Assembly (NCBI GenBank): GCA_946639085.1
Contig: CAMPBP010000040.1
Location: 1-8,805, forward strand
DNA from: an uncultured Lachnospiraceae bacterium
Lineage (GTDB): Bacteria; Bacillota; Clostridia; Lachnospirales; Lachnospiraceae
Direction: 5' to 3'
Length of the DNA stretch: 8,805 bases
Positions 5,364 to 8,805 of the stretch are shown in pieces (within the stretch, counting starts at the first letter, position 1; the number at the start of each line of letters is the position of its first letter). Both the position numbers and the translations under genes were made by a program. Under the pieces are notes generated by a model that did no database searches, was not told the origin of the DNA, and was given only the letters and a program-made list of their open reading frames with translations.

Positions 5364-7787
5364 ATGGACTACTTTGACAGAATACACATTCTTGACGGCG
5401 GTATGGGCACCGAACTCGTAAAGAGAAACGCCCCTATGGGAAAGCTTCCCGAAGAGTTGAACATTACCCATCCCGAGATAGTGAAGGATGTTCACAGGTC
5501 GTATATCGAAGCCGGTGCGGACGTGATTTACACCTGTTCTTTCGGTGCCAATCCATATAAATGTAAACACAGCGAATATTCGGTAAGCGAGCTTGTAAAA
5601 GCATCTGTAAAGAATGCCAAAGAAGCCGTAAAGGAATCGGGAAAAGATGTTACAGTAGCCCTTTCCATGGGTACCATCGGCGATATTTTGGAACCCTTTG
5701 GCAATCTTAAGTTCGACGATGCTTACGAAATGTATAAAGAAATGATGGTTGCGGGTGAGGAAGCCGGAGCCGATATTCTGGTGCTTGAAACACAGACGGA
5801 TCTTCTGGAAGTTAAGGCAGGAGTATTGGCGGCAAAAGAAAATACCAAGCTTCCCGTATGGGTAACCATGACATTTGAGCCCAACGGTAGAACCTTCACC
5901 GGTACGCTCGTTGAGTCCATGGCCATTACGCTTGAAAGCCTGGGTGTAGAGGCGATCGGCGTAAACTGTTCGCTGGGCCCCAAGGAGCTGCTGCCGTTTG
6001 TAAAGAGAATACGCGAAGTGTCATCACTTCCTTTGATAGTTAAACCTAACGCAGGCCTTCCCGATCCGAGGACAGGGGAATACAATCTTAGTGCCGAAGA
6101 TTTTGCAAAAGACATGAAAGAGTTTGTAAATATCGGCGTTTCCATGCTCGGAGGCTGTTGCGGAACAACTCCCGAATACATCAAAGGATTGGTTGACATA
6201 ACAAAAGGATGTAAGCCTGCTAAACCTGAAAAGAATAACCATTCTTACTTGTGCAGCTCCCGTGAGTATGTTGACATAACAAAAGTGCATGTGGTTGGCG
6301 AAAGAGTTAATCCTACCGGAAAGAAAGTGTTCCAGCAGGCACTCATCAACCATGATATAGATTACGTGAAAAACCAGGCCATCGAGCAGGTTGAAGCGGG
6401 TGCAAAGATTCTTGACGTTAACGTGGGACTTCCCAAGATCGATGAAAAGGGACTCATGGTGGAGGTCGTAAAGGAACTTCAGGCTTTGATCGGAACACCT
6501 CTTCAGATAGATTCATCTGATCCCAAAGTTATTGAGGCGGCATTAAGAGTCTATAACGGAAAAGCACTTGTAAACAGCGTTAACGGCGAAGATAAGGTGC
6601 TTGATACCATTCTTCCGATCGCAAAGAAGTACGGTGCGGCAGTCATCGGTCTTGCAATGAACGAGGGCGGTATTCCGAACGAATACGAAAAGCGTGTGGC
6701 AATAGCGGGACACATAGTGGAAAAATGCGCAGAATACGGTATCGGTCCCAAGGACATTTATATCGACTGCCTTACTCTTGCAGCCAGCGTGCAACAAAAA
6801 GAAGTAAGAGATACTTTAAATGCCATCAGGCTCGTTAAAGAGAAATACGGCGTTCATACGGTGCTCGGCGTATCCAATATTTCATTCGGTCTTCCGAAGC
6901 GTGAATATATCAATACTACATTCCTTACCCTTGCCATGGACGCAGGCCTGGATCTGGCTATCATCAATCCCAACAATGCGGCCATGATGGGCGCGGTGGA
7001 TGCTTTTCTTGTGCTCGATAACGTTGATAAGGGCGCCATGGAATATGTAGACAAATATGCACAGATCGCGGCGCTTGAAAAGGCTCAGGGCATCACAAAC
7101 AAGTCGGTAAGGCTTGTAAAGCCCGGCGAAGCTGCGGGAAGTGACGAAGCAGGCGGAACGATATTTGATCATATACTTAAAGGACTTAAAGATTCGGTCG
7201 CAAAAGATGCGGAAGAACTGTTAAAGACAAAAGCACCGCTTGATATAGTAAACGACGATCTCATACCCGCACTTGACAGAGTGGGAGAGGATTTTGAAAA
7301 GGGAAAGAGTTTTCTTCCTCAGCTTTTGGCAAGTGCCAGCGCTGCGGAAGCGGGATTTTCGGTCATTAAAGAGTATATGGCTCAAAACAAGACCGGAGAG
7401 ACCATCTCCAAGGGCGAGATAGTGCTTGCCACCGTCAAAGGCGATGTACATGATATCGGAAAAAATATAGTTAAGACCATTCTTGAAAACTACGGCTTTA
7501 CCGTGATCGATCTGGGAAAAGACGTGCCTCCCGAAAAGGTCGTGGAGGTAACGCGTGAAAGAAACATCAAGCTTGTAGGTCTTTCGGCACTCATGACCAC
7601 TACGGTGGCTTCTATGGAAGAGACGATTAAGCAATTGCATGCTGCGGGACTCGACTGCAAGGTAATGGTCGGAGGAGCGGTTCTGACCGAGGAATTCGCA
7701 ATGCAGATAGGTGCGGATTTCTATTCAAAAGATGCAAAACAGTCAGCCGACATAGCAAAGAAATTTTTCGGTTGCGAAGGAGTTTAA
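5364..7787 (+). CDS. metH: B12-dependent methionine synthase, catalytic subunit lacking the activation domain
   Basis: An 807-residue cytoplasmic enzyme that moves a methyl group from 5-methyltetrahydrofolate through cobalamin to homocysteine. The homocysteine domain (about 1-285) opens with ILDGGMGTELVKR; the zinc ligands are Cys202 (VNCSLGP) and Cys265-Cys266 (GGCCGTTPEY). The pterin-binding domain starts at about 308 with VHVVGERVNPTGKK and includes GAKILDVNVG and QIDSSD. After a helical cap comes the B12 domain (about 683-807), with DVHDIG at 694-699 placing axial ligand His696, and GLSALMTTT with Ser741. The protein ends just after the B12 fold, where full-length MetH (about 1,230 residues in E. 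coli) continues into the activation domain. That function is encoded by the preceding gene. The ATG at 5364 follows GGAGG at 5352-5356; a TTG at 5346 lies before this SD and is unlikely. No cobalamin or SAM riboswitch fits in the 50-base gap. Confidence 0.96.
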   Translation: MDYFDRIHILDGGMGTELVKRNAPMGKLPEELNITHPEIVKDVHRSYIEAGADVIYTCSFGANPYKCKHSEYSVSELVKASVKNAKEAVKESGKDVTVALSMGTIGDILEPFGNLKFDDAYEMYKEMMVAGEEAGADILVLETQTDLLEVKAGVLAAKENTKLPVWVTMTFEPNGRTFTGTLVESMAITLESLGVEAIGVNCSLGPKELLPFVKRIREVSSLPLIVKPNAGLPDPRTGEYNLSAEDFAKDMKEFVNIGVSMLGGCCGTTPEYIKGLVDITKGCKPAKPEKNNHSYLCSSREYVDITKVHVVGERVNPTGKKVFQQALINHDIDYVKNQAIEQVEAGAKILDVNVGLPKIDEKGLMVEVVKELQALIGTPLQIDSSDPKVIEAALRVYNGKALVNSVNGEDKVLDTILPIAKKYGAAVIGLAMNEGGIPNEYEKRVAIAGHIVEKCAEYGIGPKDIYIDCLTLAASVQQKEVRDTLNAIRLVKEKYGVHTVLGVSNISFGLPKREYINTTFLTLAMDAGLDLAIINPNNAAMMGAVDAFLVLDNVDKGAMEYVDKYAQIAALEKAQGITNKSVRLVKPGEAAGSDEAGGTIFDHILKGLKDSVAKDAEELLKTKAPLDIVNDDLIPALDRVGEDFEKGKSFLPQLLASASAAEAGFSVIKEYMAQNKTGETISKGEIVLATVKGDVHDIGKNIVKTILENYGFTVIDLGKDVPPEKVVEVTRERNIKLVGLSALMTTTVASMEETIKQLHAAGLDCKVMVGGAVLTEEFAMQIGADFYSKDAKQSADIAKKFFGCEGV
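6192..6285 (+). repeat. 16-base direct repeat inside metH
   Basis: GTTGACATAACAAAAG occurs exactly at 6192-6207 and again at 6270-6285, in the same reading frame and 78 bases apart. Both copies encode VDITK (residues 277-281 and 303-307). They flank the linker between the homocysteine and pterin domains. This may be a trace of a short internal duplication or chance codon convergence. Confidence 0.6.
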
Positions 7788-7793
7788 AAAACT

Positions 7794-8805
7794 ATGACTG
7801 ACAGAAGAAAAAGACAACTTCAAAGAGTTAAAAAGGCACATATATGGCCTTCTTTGGTGGGAATAGTATTCAAAGTTACCGTTCTGATTTTCGTTATGTA
7901 CGGAGTTTTGGTAATATATCTCAACAACATTCTCGGAACACGTTTGGCAGATGCAAACAATAATGTTATAAAAGCGGTTGAAGCGATGGAAGCCACTACC
8001 GATATAAATTCGTACTCGTTGTTTTACCGATACGGTTATGTTACCAGTATAATTCCGGAAATAGACGGTTTCTGTAAATTGGATGACGATAAGAATGTTG
8101 TGGAATCCTTTGGACACAATCGTATTGATTTTGCCGATCTCGATCTTTTTGAAACACTCACCATAGACGACATGAACGCAAAGATTTACATTCCGAAGGA
8201 AAAGGGCGCTTTGAATTTTGGGAACGGTGTCATAACGGTAGATGTGATCGATGCGTTAGAACAATACGGAAACCATATCGGTACAGAAAATCTGACAGGG
8301 GATAATATAGTCGCTCTTTCGACCAAAAAGGATGTGATCATTTCCACGGATCTTTGGTACGTGGTTGACAGCGGAGCATCATCGGGAAAAGTTGCGGTAA
8401 TGTACAGATACGAAGTGTTTGAGAGCGACCTTACCTACTTGATGCTGGCTTTGATAGTTTTGACAATTCTGTTTGCTGTTTTGCTGGTATTTCATTCCGT
8501 TTCCGTATTTAAAATTGTTGCGGCAAAAAGAAACATTTATAAGATACTTTTCTTCGATATGGAAACGGGCGGATTCAACGCGCCTCATTTCTATAAGAAA
8601 GCTAAAAAGTTATATAAGCGCATTAAGAGAGGAGTATCTCAATACGCCATAGTTAATATAAGGCTTGAAAAGTACAGATCCCTCATCGCCTGCTACGGAA
8701 AGGCTGCGATCGAAACCCTTATCGATATGCTCTATAAGATAATTTCGGAGAGCGCAGGAAAGAAAGAAGCGTTTGCTCACATGGAAAGCGGCGATTTCGC
8801 CATGA
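7794..8805 (+). CDS. Membrane protein with extracytoplasmic domain and degenerate GGDEF domain, 3' partial
   Basis: At least 337 residues, running off the window end. ATG 7794 follows AAGGAG (7777-7782), which overlaps the end of metH; the gap to metH is 6 bases. A basic N-terminus (MTDRRKRQLQRVKK) leads to TM1 at about 19-43. About 170 residues follow that are probably outside the membrane and that I do not recognise. TM2 is at about 213-236 (LTYLMLALIVLTILFAVLLV). The cytoplasmic part resembles the start of a GGDEF domain: FDMETGGFN (254-262) matches the D-x-L-T-G-L-x-N opening, and YAIVNIRLEKYRSLIACYGK matches the I-D-x-D-x-F-K-x-x-N-D-x-x-G region with the key acidic residues changed. ESGDF (331-335) stands where GGDEF belongs. 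Diguanylate cyclase activity is therefore unlikely; a sensory or nucleotide-binding role, perhaps with a downstream EAL domain, is inference. Confidence 0.75.
   Translation, partial: MTDRRKRQLQRVKKAHIWPSLVGIVFKVTVLIFVMYGVLVIYLNNILGTRLADANNNVIKAVEAMEATTDINSYSLFYRYGYVTSIIPEIDGFCKLDDDKNVVESFGHNRIDFADLDLFETLTIDDMNAKIYIPKEKGALNFGNGVITVDVIDALEQYGNHIGTENLTGDNIVALSTKKDVIISTDLWYVVDSGASSGKVAVMYRYEVFESDLTYLMLALIVLTILFAVLLVFHSVSVFKIVAAKRNIYKILFFDMETGGFNAPHFYKKAKKLYKRIKRGVSQYAIVNIRLEKYRSLIACYGKAAIETLIDMLYKIISESAGKKEAFAHMESGDFAM

Overview
The window looks like ordinary chromosomal housekeeping DNA from a Firmicute, most likely a Lachnospiraceae-type clostridium. The signs are moderate GC, frequent AUA and AGA codons, strong purine-rich Shine-Dalgarno (SD) sites, a TTG start, and a B12-dependent methionine synthase split into a catalytic protein and a separate activation-domain protein. 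The taxon is an inference, since no marker gene is present. Every gene lies on the + strand, and no mobile element, tRNA, rRNA or CRISPR array was seen.

Layout: (1) 2-2611, a class A penicillin-binding protein (GT51 glycosyltransferase plus transpeptidase) whose N-terminus lies before the window. (2) 2611-3237, a YigZ/IMPACT-family protein whose ATG overlaps the PBP stop (TAATG). (3) 3238-3382, a leader holding a 41-codon small ORF (3282-3407) with an exceptionally strong SD. It runs through and past the mgtE start codon. (4) 3383-4714, the Mg2+ channel/transporter MgtE. (5) 4723-5313, a stand-alone methionine synthase activation-domain protein starting at TTG. (6) 5364-7787, a MetH catalytic protein with homocysteine, pterin and B12 modules but no activation domain. 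(7) 7794-8805, the N-terminal part of a two-TM membrane protein with an extracytoplasmic domain and a degenerate GGDEF domain, cut by the window end.

Genes 5 and 6 together rebuild a full MetH function: methyl transfer from methyltetrahydrofolate to homocysteine, plus reductive reactivation of oxidised cobalamin. The close spacing (overlap of 1 base, then gaps of 8, 50 and 6 bases) suggests one or two polycistronic units. Possible breaks lie before the small ORF/mgtE and before metH, where there is a perfect -10 hexamer without a clear -35.

I see no convincing large undescribed system. The best leads are the small ORF overlapping the mgtE start, with a possible alternative pairing that masks the mgtE SD, and the degenerate GGDEF membrane protein after metH.
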